From: CAZFHA01 sp964518595
GTDB taxonomy: Bacteria; Bacillota; Clostridia; Saccharofermentanales; Saccharofermentanaceae
Reading direction: 5' to 3'
Assembly: GCA_964518595.1 (NCBI GenBank)
Contig: CAZFHA010000021.1
Span: 1 to 64,000 of the forward strand
DNA: 64,000 bases
The position numbers and the translations under genes were made by a program. The notes under the pieces were generated by a model that saw only the letters and a program-made list of their open reading frames with translations, made no database searches and was not told the origin of the DNA. Shown piece by piece: positions 44,338 to 54,156 of this stretch. Positions within the stretch are counted from its first letter, which is position 1. Every line of letters starts with the position of its first letter.

Positions 44338-44420
44338 ATTTGTTTCCTCCTGTTCTTATTCAGTCTCGCCGGAAAAATCAAGGCAGCCAACGGCATTTAG
44401 AGCCCGATCCACGCGGTCAC
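44338..44420 (-). promoter_or_regulatory. Leader of rplU
   Basis: About 80 nt between the predicted start and rplU, with GC-rich segments (GTGACCGCG, CGGGCTC, CCGTTGGC, CCGGCGAG) able to fold. Firmicute rplU mRNAs often carry an L21 leader; I cannot confirm that fold by eye. Confidence 0.35.
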
Positions 44421-44426
44421 CGAACT

Positions 44427-44455
44427 AGGATAACATGGTCAATAGGTCTTGTCAA
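44427..44455 (-). promoter_or_regulatory. Promoter of the rplU operon
   Basis: Minus strand TTGACA (perfect -35) - 17 bp - TATCCT (4/6). This is the best -35 in the window. Confidence 0.75.
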
Positions 44456-44522
44456 ATTAAATCAACCGAAAAAACTATTAAAATCCATGCCCTTTTTCAC
44501 TGCTTCTAGCGGACGGAAAGCT

Positions 44523-45974
44523 TTACTCTGCAGCATTTTGTTCAATAGTGACCTTCATAGAAGCCTGCTTATTTTGTTTCTGCCGCTGGATAAAACTTCG
44601 GCTTTCAGAAACTACAATGCCAGACAAAGCTAAGAGGGCAATCAAATTCGGCAAGGCCATAAGAGCATTAAATATATCTGCAGTCTCCCAAACAGCTTTC
44701 ACAGTGATATAGGGGCCGATAAACACAGCTAAAATATAAAGCCAGCGATAAACTCGAACAGGCGTCTTTTTCCCATCGACTAAGTACTCTAAGCAGCGTT
44801 CGCCATAATAATCCCAGCCAACAATGGTGGTGAAGGCAAAGAAGGTCAGACAAATCATCAATAAAAACGCACTGACGGTTTCCGGCAAGGGTAAACCATT
44901 TTGAAAAGCGTGCGAGGTAACGGCTACCCCCTCTAAGCCAATATTCCAGGAGCTCATGGTTATAATAGAAAGACCCGTCATGGTACAAATAATGATGGTA
45001 TCAATAAATGTGCCGGTCATAGATACCAAGCCTTGACGCGCCGGCTCCTTTGTTCTGGCAGCAGCAGCAGCTATGGGGGCACTCCCCAATCCAGACTCAT
45101 TGGAGAAAATTCCCCGGGCAATGCCTTTTTGCATGGCTACCAGCATAGCACCAAACATGCCCCCGGTAGCTGCCCGAAGTCCAAAAGCGCCTTCAAAAAC
45201 CTGGGATAAAGCATCAGGTATTTTTTGACTATTAGTAACAAGTAAAATCAGGCAGAGCACCACATATGTAATTGCCATAAAGGGAACAACAATTTGAGAT
45301 ACCCCCGAAATACGCTTAATGCCGCCAATAATAACCAGTCCGGCAAATAAAGTAACAATAGCTCCGCTGATAATTACAGTCCAAGAAAAAGTTTGGCTCC
45401 CTAACGTTATACTCCAACTATTTTCCGGATCGAAGAAACGGTTAACAGCCGAGGAGATTCCGTTTACTTGGGTAATGGTTCCAATACCCAGCAAACCGGC
45501 TAACATACCAAACAGGGCAAAAAGCTTTGCGAGCCAACGCCATTTCATCCCCATGCCTTTTTCAATATAGTAAAACGGGCCACCCAATACATGGTTATTC
45601 TTATCAATATGCCTAAACTTAATAGCTAAAAGTCCTTCGGCATATTTGGTTGCCATGCCAAAAAAAGCTGCAATCCACATCCAAAAAAGCGCCCCAGGCC
45701 CACCAACGACAATGGCAGTGGCAACACCGACAATATTCCCCGTTCCGATGGTCGCTGACAAAGCCGTACATAATGCGGCAAAACTGCTAATCTCACCCTC
45801 TCCGGAAGACTCATTCTTAACCATAAAACGTAAAGCTTTAGGAAGCTGAAATAGCTGTAAAAGCTTAAGCCTTATAGTTAAATAAATACCTGTAGATAGA
45901 ATAAGGACGATTAGCGGTATCCCCCAGACAACTTCGTTAATTCCTGAGATAATACCCCCCAGTTGTTCAAACAT
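44523..45974 (-). CDS. Sodium:alanine/glycine symporter (AGCS family)
   Basis: 483 aa, ten or more membrane helices. It imports alanine or glycine with Na+. Family signatures: LCTALSATIGTGNIVGVATA (substrate and Na+ site), AIVVGGPGALFWMWIAAFFG, GPFYYIEKGMG, and SNESGLGSAPIAAAAART. AAGGAGGG lies 5 nt before the ATG. It is followed at its 3' side by the rplU promoter region and preceded by the second oxidoreductase gene (52 bp). Confidence 0.93.
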   Translation of the reverse strand: MFEQLGGIISGINEVVWGIPLIVLILSTGIYLTIRLKLLQLFQLPKALRFMVKNESSGEGEISSFAALCTALSATIGTGNIVGVATAIVVGGPGALFWMWIAAFFGMATKYAEGLLAIKFRHIDKNNHVLGGPFYYIEKGMGMKWRWLAKLFALFGMLAGLLGIGTITQVNGISSAVNRFFDPENSWSITLGSQTFSWTVIISGAIVTLFAGLVIIGGIKRISGVSQIVVPFMAITYVVLCLILLVTNSQKIPDALSQVFEGAFGLRAATGGMFGAMLVAMQKGIARGIFSNESGLGSAPIAAAAARTKEPARQGLVSMTGTFIDTIIICTMTGLSIITMSSWNIGLEGVAVTSHAFQNGLPLPETVSAFLLMICLTFFAFTTIVGWDYYGERCLEYLVDGKKTPVRVYRWLYILAVFIGPYITVKAVWETADIFNALMALPNLIALLALSGIVVSESRSFIQRQKQNKQASMKVTIEQNAAE

Positions 45975-46026
45975 TGTTCCCTCCTTGTGATCTAAATAGT
46001 AGTAATTTTATAGAAATACTCCGGTC

Positions 46027-47007
46027 TTAGGTAAAATAAATTTTACTCTCTTGCCGAATTTTTTCTAAGGTTTCTGAAACCGTTAAAGAAAGCTGCGCCA
46101 TATATGTATAGTCTTGCCGGTTTTCACTATATTTTCGAATATAGTAATAAAAAGCTTTAGCTTCACCTGCCATAAGGGCAATTTTCTCTTTTTTTCCAGT
46201 CAACACTTCCTCTCGTCCGTCGTGCCAACGGATTTTCAGTGTCTCAAGTCTGGAGATAGAACCAATCGTAATTGTCCCCAGTGAGCCTTGTATTTCCGAA
46301 CCTAAGCCACCATCACCAATTTTGGAGTAACTAAGATTTACGGTCTTATCTTTGTACTGTAGCAGAGCACTTCCGCAACAATCCGAGCCACTTTCCAGAA
46401 AGCTGGCGGAAGCCTTGACGTCCTCTGGTGCACCAAATAAGTCTATAGCTGGATACACACAATAAACACCTAAGTCCATCAGGCAGCCTGTGCCAAAATG
46501 GGGATTAAAGATATTAGGCAGTTCCCCGCGCAAATAGGCCGGATATTTAGATGACAGCTGAGAGTAATCAAAACGAGCAAGGGAAATAGTACCAATTCTT
46601 CCAACTGCCTCCCTGAGAACAAGGCGCTCAGGAAGGTGCATCATCATAAGCGCTTCCAGATATATTAAAGCCCGCTGCTGGGCAATCTCTCTAAGTTCCT
46701 CTTGCTCCTGCAAAGATATGGTCATAGGTTTCTCACAAAGCACATGCTTTCTGGCTAACAGAAAAACTTTGCTCTGCTCATAATGTAGACTATTGGGACT
46801 TGCAATATAGACAGCCTCTATCTGGGAGTCTTTGGCCATCTCCTGTAAATCATCATAAACCTGGGGAATAGAAAACTGCCGAGCAAACGCCTCACCATGA
46901 GCCAGACTCCGAGAATAAACCGCTTCAAACTGAAAAAGTTGCGTTGAGGTAGCGGCCAGAATAAAATTTTCTGTAATCCAACTTGTACCAACAATACCGA
47001 TTTTCAT
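46027..47007 (-). CDS. Gfo/Idh/MocA-family oxidoreductase
   Basis: 326 aa. MKIGIVGTSWITENFILAA (Rossmann), CEKPMTIS (~92-99) and CLMDLGVYCVYPAIDLFG (catalytic D-x-G-x-Y region). Substrate unknown. AAAGGAG lies 6 nt before the ATG. Only family-level similarity to the copy at 13005-13979 is visible, so they are not a recent duplication. Confidence 0.88.
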   Translation of the reverse strand: MKIGIVGTSWITENFILAATSTQLFQFEAVYSRSLAHGEAFARQFSIPQVYDDLQEMAKDSQIEAVYIASPNSLHYEQSKVFLLARKHVLCEKPMTISLQEQEELREIAQQRALIYLEALMMMHLPERLVLREAVGRIGTISLARFDYSQLSSKYPAYLRGELPNIFNPHFGTGCLMDLGVYCVYPAIDLFGAPEDVKASASFLESGSDCCGSALLQYKDKTVNLSYSKIGDGGLGSEIQGSLGTITIGSISRLETLKIRWHDGREEVLTGKKEKIALMAGEAKAFYYYIRKYSENRQDYTYMAQLSLTVSETLEKIRQESKIYFT

Positions 47008-47017
47008 AAAAACTCCT

Positions 47018-47755
47018 TTACTGCATAAAACCCAGCTGCTTACTAAAGGCGATGATTTTTTCTACGGTGATTTCTTGCTGCTCTTGCCGCGATATTGTGG
47101 CTTGTCCATCTCCGCCTTGCTCACCGTAATCACCAAAATAGGCATGATTACCACCTTCGATTTCGAAAAAAGTCCTATCTTGCAGCAAAAGTGATTCTGA
47201 TGCAAGGAGCTTCTCACGATTTACTACTAAGTCCTTACTCCCATAAAGAACCAGAGCCGGAAGGTCTGTTTCTTTCGTGGGATAAGCTGCCAGCAAAACT
47301 ATGCCTTTTAAACTTGTACTATTATCAGCGGCAAAGGAAGCCGCCATAGCGCCCCCCAGAGAATGACCGGATACAAGCCAGTTACTAATCTCCGGCCGAG
47401 CTTCTTTAGCTCGATTGGCAGCACCAATGTCAAAAACAGCCAATTGAAAGGGAACTTTTAATAGCACACAAGTCAAGCCTTCTTCAGCCAACCGATGCAT
47501 TAATGGAGCATACGCACGAAAATCAACTTTCCCACCGGGATAAAAAGCCAGCCCCAGATCAGACGCTTCTTTGCCTTCAAAAACAATCAAATCTGCCTGT
47601 TCCTCAACCGAAACCCTATCTGAAGATTGTAATGCTGTCAGAGCCTGCGGTAATGGTCTGTAATAATCCTGAACATAAATCAAAAATCCACCAAGACCAG
47701 CTAAAAGAACAACTAAAAAAACGATCAATATCTTAAGCCAAAGTTTCTTCTTCAT
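47018..47755 (-). CDS. Membrane-anchored alpha/beta hydrolase
   Basis: 245 aa. An N-terminal membrane anchor (about 5-25) precedes an alpha/beta hydrolase. The nucleophile elbow is VSGHSLGGAMAASFA (Ser in G-H-S-L-G), the acid is in LYGSKDLVVN, and the His in EGGNHAYFGDYGEQGG. This looks like the Abhydrolase_5 group. The substrate is unknown, and the catalytic domain should face outside. AGAGGT precedes ATG 47755. Confidence 0.82.
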   Translation of the reverse strand: MKKKLWLKILIVFLVVLLAGLGGFLIYVQDYYRPLPQALTALQSSDRVSVEEQADLIVFEGKEASDLGLAFYPGGKVDFRAYAPLMHRLAEEGLTCVLLKVPFQLAVFDIGAANRAKEARPEISNWLVSGHSLGGAMAASFAADNSTSLKGIVLLAAYPTKETDLPALVLYGSKDLVVNREKLLASESLLLQDRTFFEIEGGNHAYFGDYGEQGGDGQATISRQEQQEITVEKIIAFSKQLGFMQ

Positions 47756-47845
47756 CGTACTACCTCTCATATGACCCAAGTCTAGACTACTTAACAGATA
47801 AAAAATAGTTTAGCATAGAAAGAGTAATCATAACCAGAGGCAAGT

Positions 47846-49300
47846 TTAAAAGAGAAAAACTATAAGATATAGCAACGCACCCAAGAGAGCCGGTGGCCAG
47901 CAGCGTCGGCTCAGTCGATAAAGATGTTGCCCCAAAATCAGCCAAAGCATTGCTACTAAGGTACCGCCCATTGCTTCCGCGCCCAGAGTGCCTTGTCCCA
48001 TGATAAATAGAGCGATAGCACTCGTAAAGCTAAATAGTAAAAGCATACCCTCAAATAAAAACCATTTCCTTTGAGTCATAATGGCCAGCGAAAGCGACTG
48101 CCAATAAATCAAGCCTAAAACAAAAGCAAGCACTCCCAATGCTAAGGAAATACCCAAACGAATAAGACTAAAAGAACTGGGAAATCGGTTCCCCATAACT
48201 AAAAGTACTATCGGGATAGTAATTCCCAGCAGTGACGCTAAAGCCATAATCAGGCCGTTAGCCGGTGGACTTTTCAAATCAGATTTCCGAAAAACAAAAG
48301 GGTAATGAAGGACACCATAGACCAATAGCCAGATCAAAGAGCTACCTGCCAAGTAGATTGAAAAGCTATTCATTTCTCCTCTTGAAAGCAAAATTAGTAT
48401 CAATCCCATTAGTATGGCTGTAATCCATAGAAGTAAATAATAGAGTGGCAAGATTCGTTTGTAGGCTTTAATAACAGTTTCGGAGTAAAGGGAGGCAGTC
48501 ATACTGACACCTTTAACTTTAAGAAAACAACCAATGCCAAGAATGAAAAGAACAATAGAAAAAAAGCGAAGCATTTGCGAAACCATAAACTGCCCAGATA
48601 ATGCACTATCTGTGCTCAAAATATAGTTCTGAAAGAAGTGACTAACCTGACTCTGCACCATGGGTAAAGAGGCTAAAAAAACCTCAGGAGCAAGCCACTT
48701 CGGCCAACTCTGTAAGTATAGATAGCGATTAGCATCCGCGCTGATATAAGTTCTGCCACCCATTCCTGCCGAGGAAAATCCTGTAGCCAATGTAGCATCT
48801 TCCCCAGAAAGACGCTCGTACAATAAACGAGTAGAGATATCATCTCTGGCCATAATTGCCAGAGGCTTCGAAGGATTATTGTAGCCGAAGTTCTTTGTTG
48901 CTTCTACCGAAAAAGTGCTGGGCGCAAGTAAAACCGCACCAATAACATTGCTCTTATCGGTAGCGGCCTGCAAAGCCAGAAGTCCTGTGGGCCCAAGAGC
49001 CACCAAAACCACCGGTTGCTCAGAATACTTAAGCATCACCTTATCTAAAACGGCTTGCTGAGTCTCCTGATTATTAGAAAAATCAAGGGCAACAAACTCG
49101 TAATTCATTCCCATTGACTCGTACATTTGTTTATAAATAGTAGTAGGAAACCAACTTCCTCCACTACCTAGAGTTAAAACAGTTGGCTCTTCTCCACGCT
49201 GAGCCACCCTGACATTCAAGAGTCCACTTTGCAAAAATAAAGTTAAAATCACCGCTAAGGTCAGGAACGTGGCGGCAAGTTTTCCGAAATGTCTGTTCAT
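47846..49300 (-). CDS. Unknown membrane protein with hydrolase-like extracellular domain
   Basis: 484 aa, not recognised. It has a signal/anchor helix (about 8-28), a ~200-residue extracytoplasmic domain, then about seven or eight membrane helices to the C-terminus (from ~245). The soluble domain has an alpha/beta-hydrolase-like order (VLVALGPTGLLALQA in the elbow position, GAVLLAPSTFS, KPLAIMARDD), but the nucleophile Ser is Thr in G-P-T-G, so it may be inactive or a different fold. It lies between spoVG and a real membrane hydrolase, suggesting a shared role at the cell surface. Confidence 0.6.
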   Translation of the reverse strand: MNRHFGKLAATFLTLAVILTLFLQSGLLNVRVAQRGEEPTVLTLGSGGSWFPTTIYKQMYESMGMNYEFVALDFSNNQETQQAVLDKVMLKYSEQPVVLVALGPTGLLALQAATDKSNVIGAVLLAPSTFSVEATKNFGYNNPSKPLAIMARDDISTRLLYERLSGEDATLATGFSSAGMGGRTYISADANRYLYLQSWPKWLAPEVFLASLPMVQSQVSHFFQNYILSTDSALSGQFMVSQMLRFFSIVLFILGIGCFLKVKGVSMTASLYSETVIKAYKRILPLYYLLLWITAILMGLILILLSRGEMNSFSIYLAGSSLIWLLVYGVLHYPFVFRKSDLKSPPANGLIMALASLLGITIPIVLLVMGNRFPSSFSLIRLGISLALGVLAFVLGLIYWQSLSLAIMTQRKWFLFEGMLLLFSFTSAIALFIMGQGTLGAEAMGGTLVAMLWLILGQHLYRLSRRCWPPALLGALLYLIVFLF

Positions 49301-49314
49301 CCTTCGTCTTTCAC

Positions 49315-49689
49315 CTATGGTGTTTCAATCTCATAACCTTGATGCATAGACAAGCCATACTCTTGTAGTAGTCCAGGTTCTACCAAGGAATCCTCTTCTC
49401 CATGAATTGGATGACTGAGTCCAGAGGCCTGCTCTTTCACCGCTTGCTGATACTTATCCAGTACCGCAGCCGAAAGCTCATCCCTAAAAGTAGAATTGAT
49501 AGGATGGACAATGTCCTTAAACTCGCCTTCGGCTGTCTTTCGGCTCGGCATTGCAATAAACAAGCCTCTTGCTCCCTCAATTACCTTGACATCATGCACT
49601 ACAAAGGCATTATCAAATGTGATCGAAACTACCGCTCTCATTTTGCTTTCCATGGAAAGTCTACGAATAATAATACTTGTAATCTCCAT
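49315..49689 (-). CDS. spoVG: SpoVG-family regulator
   Basis: 124 aa. Small RNA/DNA-binding regulator of septation, sporulation and surface functions. MEITSIIIRR, FDNAFVVHDVKVIEG, FIAMPSRKTAEGEFKDIVHP and INSTFRDEL are diagnostic. The C-terminal 30 residues are variable. GGTGAGG lies upstream of the ATG. Confidence 0.95.
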   Translation of the reverse strand: MEITSIIIRRLSMESKMRAVVSITFDNAFVVHDVKVIEGARGLFIAMPSRKTAEGEFKDIVHPINSTFRDELSAAVLDKYQQAVKEQASGLSHPIHGEEDSLVEPGLLQEYGLSMHQGYEIETP

Positions 49690-49945
49690 ACCTGTCTACC
49701 TCACCTGTCATCTCACCGATTTTCATGAAAAATACAAATGTTTTACATTTTTCATTATTAATATATTACCCTGAAGCACTAAGGCTAGTATATAGCGAAG
49801 ATAAAATTTCGATAGAAAATAGAAATACATCCACTGCATTTGTGCTAGTTGCACATCATAAAAATCAAAAAAAGTGATAATTATGATCTTTTTTCACATT
49901 CAAAGGAATTTTTACCATCATTTTATCACTCTTTTGCTAGAGATT
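49690..49945. other. AT-rich divergent intergenic region spoVG/murC
   Basis: No gene. It holds a TGTGC-TAGTT-GCACA palindrome (about 49841-49855) and a wide inverted repeat AGTGATAA / TTATCACT, 40 bp apart, both possible operators. I could not fit a confident promoter for spoVG. Confidence 0.4.
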
Positions 49946-49974
49946 TTTCCAGCTTTGCTCCTATGTTGTATAAT
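49946..49974 (+). promoter_or_regulatory. Promoter of murC
   Basis: TTTCCA (4/6) - 17 bp - TATAAT (perfect). Start about 49981, giving a leader of about 40 nt to the preferred ATG. Confidence 0.55.
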
Positions 49975-50022
49975 GTTTCTAAAACATAACCGCCATACTA
50001 TATGGCAGTAAAGGATTATTTT

Positions 50023-51519
50023 ATGCCAATAGAAGATAAAACTACTCACCCTGCTCACTCTTCTAAGCCTATTTCTAAAGAGGATCTTTCCTTTTTACCT
50101 TCAGGAGCAAAACTCTATTTTGTTGGTATCGGTGGAATTAGTATGAGTGGTCTAGCCGAGATCTCCATGCATCTAGGTTATAGCGTCGCCGGTTCTGACA
50201 TGCACTTGTCTGCACGTACTCAAGGTCTTGTGAATAAAGGGGCCAAAGTCTTTCCTACCCAAGCCTGGGAAAACATTGAATCCTTTCAACCAGATCTTGT
50301 TATACATACTGCAGCAATCTTACCGAACAATTCTGAACTTTCCTACTCTCGCAGTCATGGCTTCAAAACCGTTGACAGAGCACAATTCTTAGGCTATTTA
50401 ACGGCGGGTTTTGAAAAAGTCATCAATATCGCTGGGACTCACGGCAAAACGACAACGACAGCAATGACCTCCCTTATTCTTTGGGAAGCCGCCTTTGACC
50501 CCACTGTGCACTTAGGTGCTGAGTTATCCATTTTTTCTGGCAGTGTGCGCATGGGCTATGAAAATAAATTACTTGTTTCCGAAGCTTGCGAATATCAACA
50601 TTCCTTTCTTAAATTCTACTCAACCACCGCAGCTATTACTAATATTGATTACGATCATGTAGATTGTTTTGCTAATCTGGAAGAGGTCATAGACGCCTTT
50701 GCTCATTTTGGCGAGAAAATTTCTGAGGATGGCATTTTGGTAGTACCTGCCTTTGACGAGAATATTCCGGAAACACTGGAGCGTATGAAAAATTATCGCA
50801 GCGAACTTGGCCTATCAATGCCCCGAATAATCAGCACCGGAACAGCTGAGGATGTCTTCCCACTTACCGGGCAAAAACCAGAAGTATACGCTGATAACAT
50901 TACCTATCAAAATGGCTATCCTCAGTTTTCCGTTTATGTTAACAACCAGTATTTCGCTCAAATACAGCTACAAGTTCCTGGGAAACATAACCTCTATAAT
51001 GCACTGACAGCAATTGCCTGCGCTTATGCCAACGGGGCTGAAGCTTCCGCCATTACAAAAGCCTTAGAAAGCTTTGATGGAGCTGATGGCCGTTATACCT
51101 TTAAAGGAACTTTCCAAGGTGCTGCCGTGGTGGTCGACTATGCCCATCATCCAGCTGCTGCCAGAGCTACGCTTGCCGCCGCTGAGCATATTCCCCACAA
51201 AGATTTATGGGTAGTTTTTCAACCTCTGACCTTTAACCGAACCCAAGCTCTTTTTGATGATTTTGTCTCTAGTCTACTTCCGGCTCCACATATCTTATTT
51301 TCTGAAATTTTTTCTGACCGAGAAATAAATCCCGGCACGGTTTCCTCAAAGGACTTAGCACAAAAAATCAATAGTTTAGGTGGAAAAGCTGAATTTTTCG
51401 AGGACAAAAAGGACATTGTTCTCCGCCTTAAGACCCTTGTAAAAGAAGGTGATCTTCTTTTGATACTTGGCCCGGAAGATATTCGAGAACTAGCTGATGA
51501 CCTGGTTATCACTCCCTAA
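50023..51519 (+). CDS. murC: UDP-N-acetylmuramate--L-alanine ligase
   Basis: 498 aa. First amino-acid ligase of peptidoglycan precursor synthesis. Motifs: KLYFVGIGGISMSGLAEI (UDP-MurNAc binding), AGTHGKTTTTAMT (ATP P-loop), SEACEYQHSFL (metal Glu), the segment NIDYDHVDCF, and DYAHHPAA. It is about 40 aa longer than usual, partly a polar N-terminal tail. ATG 50023 has AAGGA 7 nt upstream; ATG 50002 would also work but has no ribosome site. A relative such as Mpl is less likely given length and isolated context. Confidence 0.9.
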   Translation: MPIEDKTTHPAHSSKPISKEDLSFLPSGAKLYFVGIGGISMSGLAEISMHLGYSVAGSDMHLSARTQGLVNKGAKVFPTQAWENIESFQPDLVIHTAAILPNNSELSYSRSHGFKTVDRAQFLGYLTAGFEKVINIAGTHGKTTTTAMTSLILWEAAFDPTVHLGAELSIFSGSVRMGYENKLLVSEACEYQHSFLKFYSTTAAITNIDYDHVDCFANLEEVIDAFAHFGEKISEDGILVVPAFDENIPETLERMKNYRSELGLSMPRIISTGTAEDVFPLTGQKPEVYADNITYQNGYPQFSVYVNNQYFAQIQLQVPGKHNLYNALTAIACAYANGAEASAITKALESFDGADGRYTFKGTFQGAAVVVDYAHHPAAARATLAAAEHIPHKDLWVVFQPLTFNRTQALFDDFVSSLLPAPHILFSEIFSDREINPGTVSSKDLAQKINSLGGKAEFFEDKKDIVLRLKTLVKEGDLLLILGPEDIRELADDLVITP

Positions 51520-51548
51520 GCTAGACAAGTTAATTCCTAAAAAATGAG

Positions 51549-51572
51549 AGCAGCAGCAATGCTGCTTTTTTT
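51549..51572 (+). terminator. Intrinsic terminator of murC
   Basis: AGCAGC-AAT-GCTGCT followed by a run of T. Confidence 0.9.
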
Positions 51573-51581
51573 ACATCAAAA

Positions 51582-51620
51582 AATCATCCCCCCAGGTCTG
51601 TTGAACTCGGAGGGATGATT
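51582..51620 (-). terminator. Intrinsic terminator of the rplI-dnaB-ftsH operon
   Basis: AATCATCCC / GGGATGATT with a 21-nt loop, followed on the minus strand by TTTTTTG. It lies 28 bp after the ftsH stop and back-to-back with the murC terminator. Confidence 0.85.
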
Positions 51621-51648
51621 CTTTTCATTCATACTAGGCTAATGGAAT

Positions 51649-53568
51649 TTAAGGATTAAATCCATCCTCAATCAGAGTCGGAACGGAAGTATCATCTAAA
51701 GATGTTGCCGGAGTTTCACCATTATTAATAAAAATAGTTTCAAACTCTTCGCCTTCAATTTTCTCTTTTTCAAGCAGGCGAACTGCCACAGCTTCTAAAA
51801 TCATTCGTTTCGTTGTTAAGATATCAAGAACTGCTTTATAAGAATCCTCGATAATGTCATGAACCTCTTCATCAATGACAGCTGCAACCTTCTCGCTGTA
51901 GTTCTGGACATGTCCGTAATCCTTGCCTAAGAAGACTTCAGAATCACTGCCAAATACCACATTACCTAAGCGCTGACTCATACCATACTTTGTCACCATA
52001 TCTCTGGCAATACCGGCGCAGTTCTGTAAATCAGAGGAAGCTCCGGTACTTACTTCACCCAATACTAATTGCTCCGAAGCTCGCCCACCCAGTGAAATCA
52101 TAATGTTATGAATGAGCTGCTGACGCGTAGCATAGTACATATCCTCATGAGGTTTATGGGCAGTATATCCACCGGCACCACCGGCAGGAATAATAGATAC
52201 CCGCTCAACCTTATCTGTTTCAGAAACAGTTCGCAAAACAATTGCATGTCCAGCCTCATGATAAGCAGTTAGCTTCTTCTCTTTTTCGCTGATAATCCGG
52301 CTCTTCTTCTCCGGTCCAATCATAATCTTAAAGACCGCTTCGGAAATATCCGCATAGGAAATTGATTTTTCATTATGCCGAGCAGCCAAAAGCGCAGCTT
52401 CATTCAAGAGATTCGCCAAATCAGCACCGGTAAAACCAGGCGTAATCTTAGCAATCTCATGTAAATCAACGTCCTCCGCCAAAGGCTTATTCTTGGCATG
52501 AACCTTAAGAATATCTTCTCTGCCCTTAATATCTGGGCGCATAACCACAATGCGCCGGTCAAAACGACCCGGACGTAAGAGAGCCGGATCAAGAATGTCC
52601 ATACGGTTAGTAGCCGCAATAACAATAACACCTTCGTTAGGCCCGAAACCGTCCATCTCAACCAGTAGCTGGTTAAGAGTCTGTTCCCGTTCATCATGTC
52701 CGCCGCCGAGGCCCGCGCCTCTATGACGTCCGACAGCATCAATCTCATCAATGAAGATGATACAAGGGGCATTCTTTTTAGCATTATCAAACAGATCTCT
52801 TACTCGGCTGGCACCTACACCAACAAACATTTCAACAAAATCAGAACCGGAGATAGAGAAAAAAGGTACACCGGCTTCTCCAGCTACGGCCTTAGCCAGC
52901 AGGGTCTTACCTGTACCCGGAGCACCAAAGAGCATAATACCTCTAGGTATCTTTGCACCTAACTCTGAATACTTCTTCGGATTCTTTAAGAAGTCCACGA
53001 CTTCTGTCAGTTCTTCTTTTTCTTCATCGGCACCGGCAACATCCGCAAAGGTAACCTTATTCTTGGAAGGGTCATTCAGCTTGGCTTTACTACGGCCAAA
53101 ACTCATAGCACTCTTTCCATCACCTTGAGAACGAACCATCATAAACCAGAATACCAGCCCAATGCTAACAATCATGAGAATGATAAAAATAGCGTATAGA
53201 ATACTGCTATAGTCGGTTGGACTCTCATACTTGAAGCCGGGGATAGTCTTGTTATTCTGAGCTTCCAATAAAATCCCCATGACTCGGTCTACAGAAGCAG
53301 GTGGAACATCGTTCTTGATATTCTCCACCGTCTCTGGGGCACCATCCTTACCAGGTTCCGTATAGCGATACTCTAAGGTATAGCCTCGAAGAACTACCTC
53401 AGACACCCGCTTCTCACTGGATTGGATTCGAGTAAGAGATTCTGAAAGAGTAACCGGTTCCGACCCAGAATTGAAGACGGAAACCATCCAAGCAGCAATT
53501 ATCACCACTAAAAGTAAAACAAAATAAAATGAATAACCACCAAGCTTTTTCGGCGCAGTCTGGCTCAT
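51649..53568 (-). CDS. ftsH: ATP-dependent zinc metalloprotease FtsH
   Basis: 639 aa. Membrane AAA+ protease for quality control. Two membrane helices (about 12-32 and 128-150) flank the external domain. AAA module: Walker A FGAPGTGKTLLAKAVAGEAG, Walker B IIFIDEIDAVGRHRG, SRH TNRMDILDPALLRPGRFDRR. The protease site is YHEAGHAIV. ATG 53568 overlaps the hpt stop (ATGA) with GGGAGGG upstream; a start at 53598 is rejected. The partnership hpt-ftsH is classical in Firmicutes. Confidence 0.97.
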   Translation of the reverse strand: MSQTAPKKLGGYSFYFVLLLVVIIAAWMVSVFNSGSEPVTLSESLTRIQSSEKRVSEVVLRGYTLEYRYTEPGKDGAPETVENIKNDVPPASVDRVMGILLEAQNNKTIPGFKYESPTDYSSILYAIFIILMIVSIGLVFWFMMVRSQGDGKSAMSFGRSKAKLNDPSKNKVTFADVAGADEEKEELTEVVDFLKNPKKYSELGAKIPRGIMLFGAPGTGKTLLAKAVAGEAGVPFFSISGSDFVEMFVGVGASRVRDLFDNAKKNAPCIIFIDEIDAVGRHRGAGLGGGHDEREQTLNQLLVEMDGFGPNEGVIVIAATNRMDILDPALLRPGRFDRRIVVMRPDIKGREDILKVHAKNKPLAEDVDLHEIAKITPGFTGADLANLLNEAALLAARHNEKSISYADISEAVFKIMIGPEKKSRIISEKEKKLTAYHEAGHAIVLRTVSETDKVERVSIIPAGGAGGYTAHKPHEDMYYATRQQLIHNIMISLGGRASEQLVLGEVSTGASSDLQNCAGIARDMVTKYGMSQRLGNVVFGSDSEVFLGKDYGHVQNYSEKVAAVIDEEVHDIIEDSYKAVLDILTTKRMILEAVAVRLLEKEKIEGEEFETIFINNGETPATSLDDTSVPTLIEDGFNP

Positions 53569-54104
53569 CCGTTCCCTCCTTCTGCCGCCAGAATGCATAC
53601 ATCTGGCAAGTTTCTATATTTCCCATCAAAATCAAGGCCATAGCCTATAATAAATTCATCTGGAATCGTAATACCGATATACTCAGCGGCAATATCGACC
53701 TTACGGCGGTCAGGTTTATCAAAAGCTGCACAAATTCTTAAACTTGCGGGCTCTCTTGTTAATAATATTTCTTTCAGGTGTTGGAGGGTGAGCCCTGAAT
53801 CAACAATATCTTCAACAATAATCACATGTTGACCAGAAATATCCACGTCCATATCCTTAATAATTTTAACAATTCCTGAACTCTTGGTGCCACCATAGTA
53901 ACTGGATACCGACATAAAATCTAATGTCACGGGAACAGATAACTTCCGTACCAAATCAGCCAAGAAAATAAAGGAACCCTTCAAAATGCCAACAATGACA
54001 ATCTCCTTGCCCTCATAATCTTTAGAAATCTGATCAGCTATCCTTTGCACCATCTGCTCAATTCTGTCCCTAGAGATAAGAACATCCTTGATGTAATGAG
54101 CCAT
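53565..54104 (-). CDS. hpt: Hypoxanthine phosphoribosyltransferase
   Basis: 179 aa. Salvages hypoxanthine and guanine with PRPP. The PRPP motif is IIVEDIVDSGLTL; the flexible loop VSSYYGGTKSSG and GILKGSFIFLADL are canonical. AAGGAGGAG precedes the ATG. Between tilS and ftsH. Confidence 0.97.
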   Translation of the reverse strand: MAHYIKDVLISRDRIEQMVQRIADQISKDYEGKEIVIVGILKGSFIFLADLVRKLSVPVTLDFMSVSSYYGGTKSSGIVKIIKDMDVDISGQHVIIVEDIVDSGLTLQHLKEILLTREPASLRICAAFDKPDRRKVDIAAEYIGITIPDEFIIGYGLDFDGKYRNLPDVCILAAEGGNG

Positions 54105-54156
54105 GCCTATGCTCCTCCTTATTATTTAGACTTTGTAATGACCGTATAGATTAGTT

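Noticed and set aside
13005..47007. Recent duplication of the two Gfo/Idh/MocA genes (13005-13979 and 46027-47007)
   Set aside because: They share only the family motifs; lengths and most residues differ and they do not share flanks.
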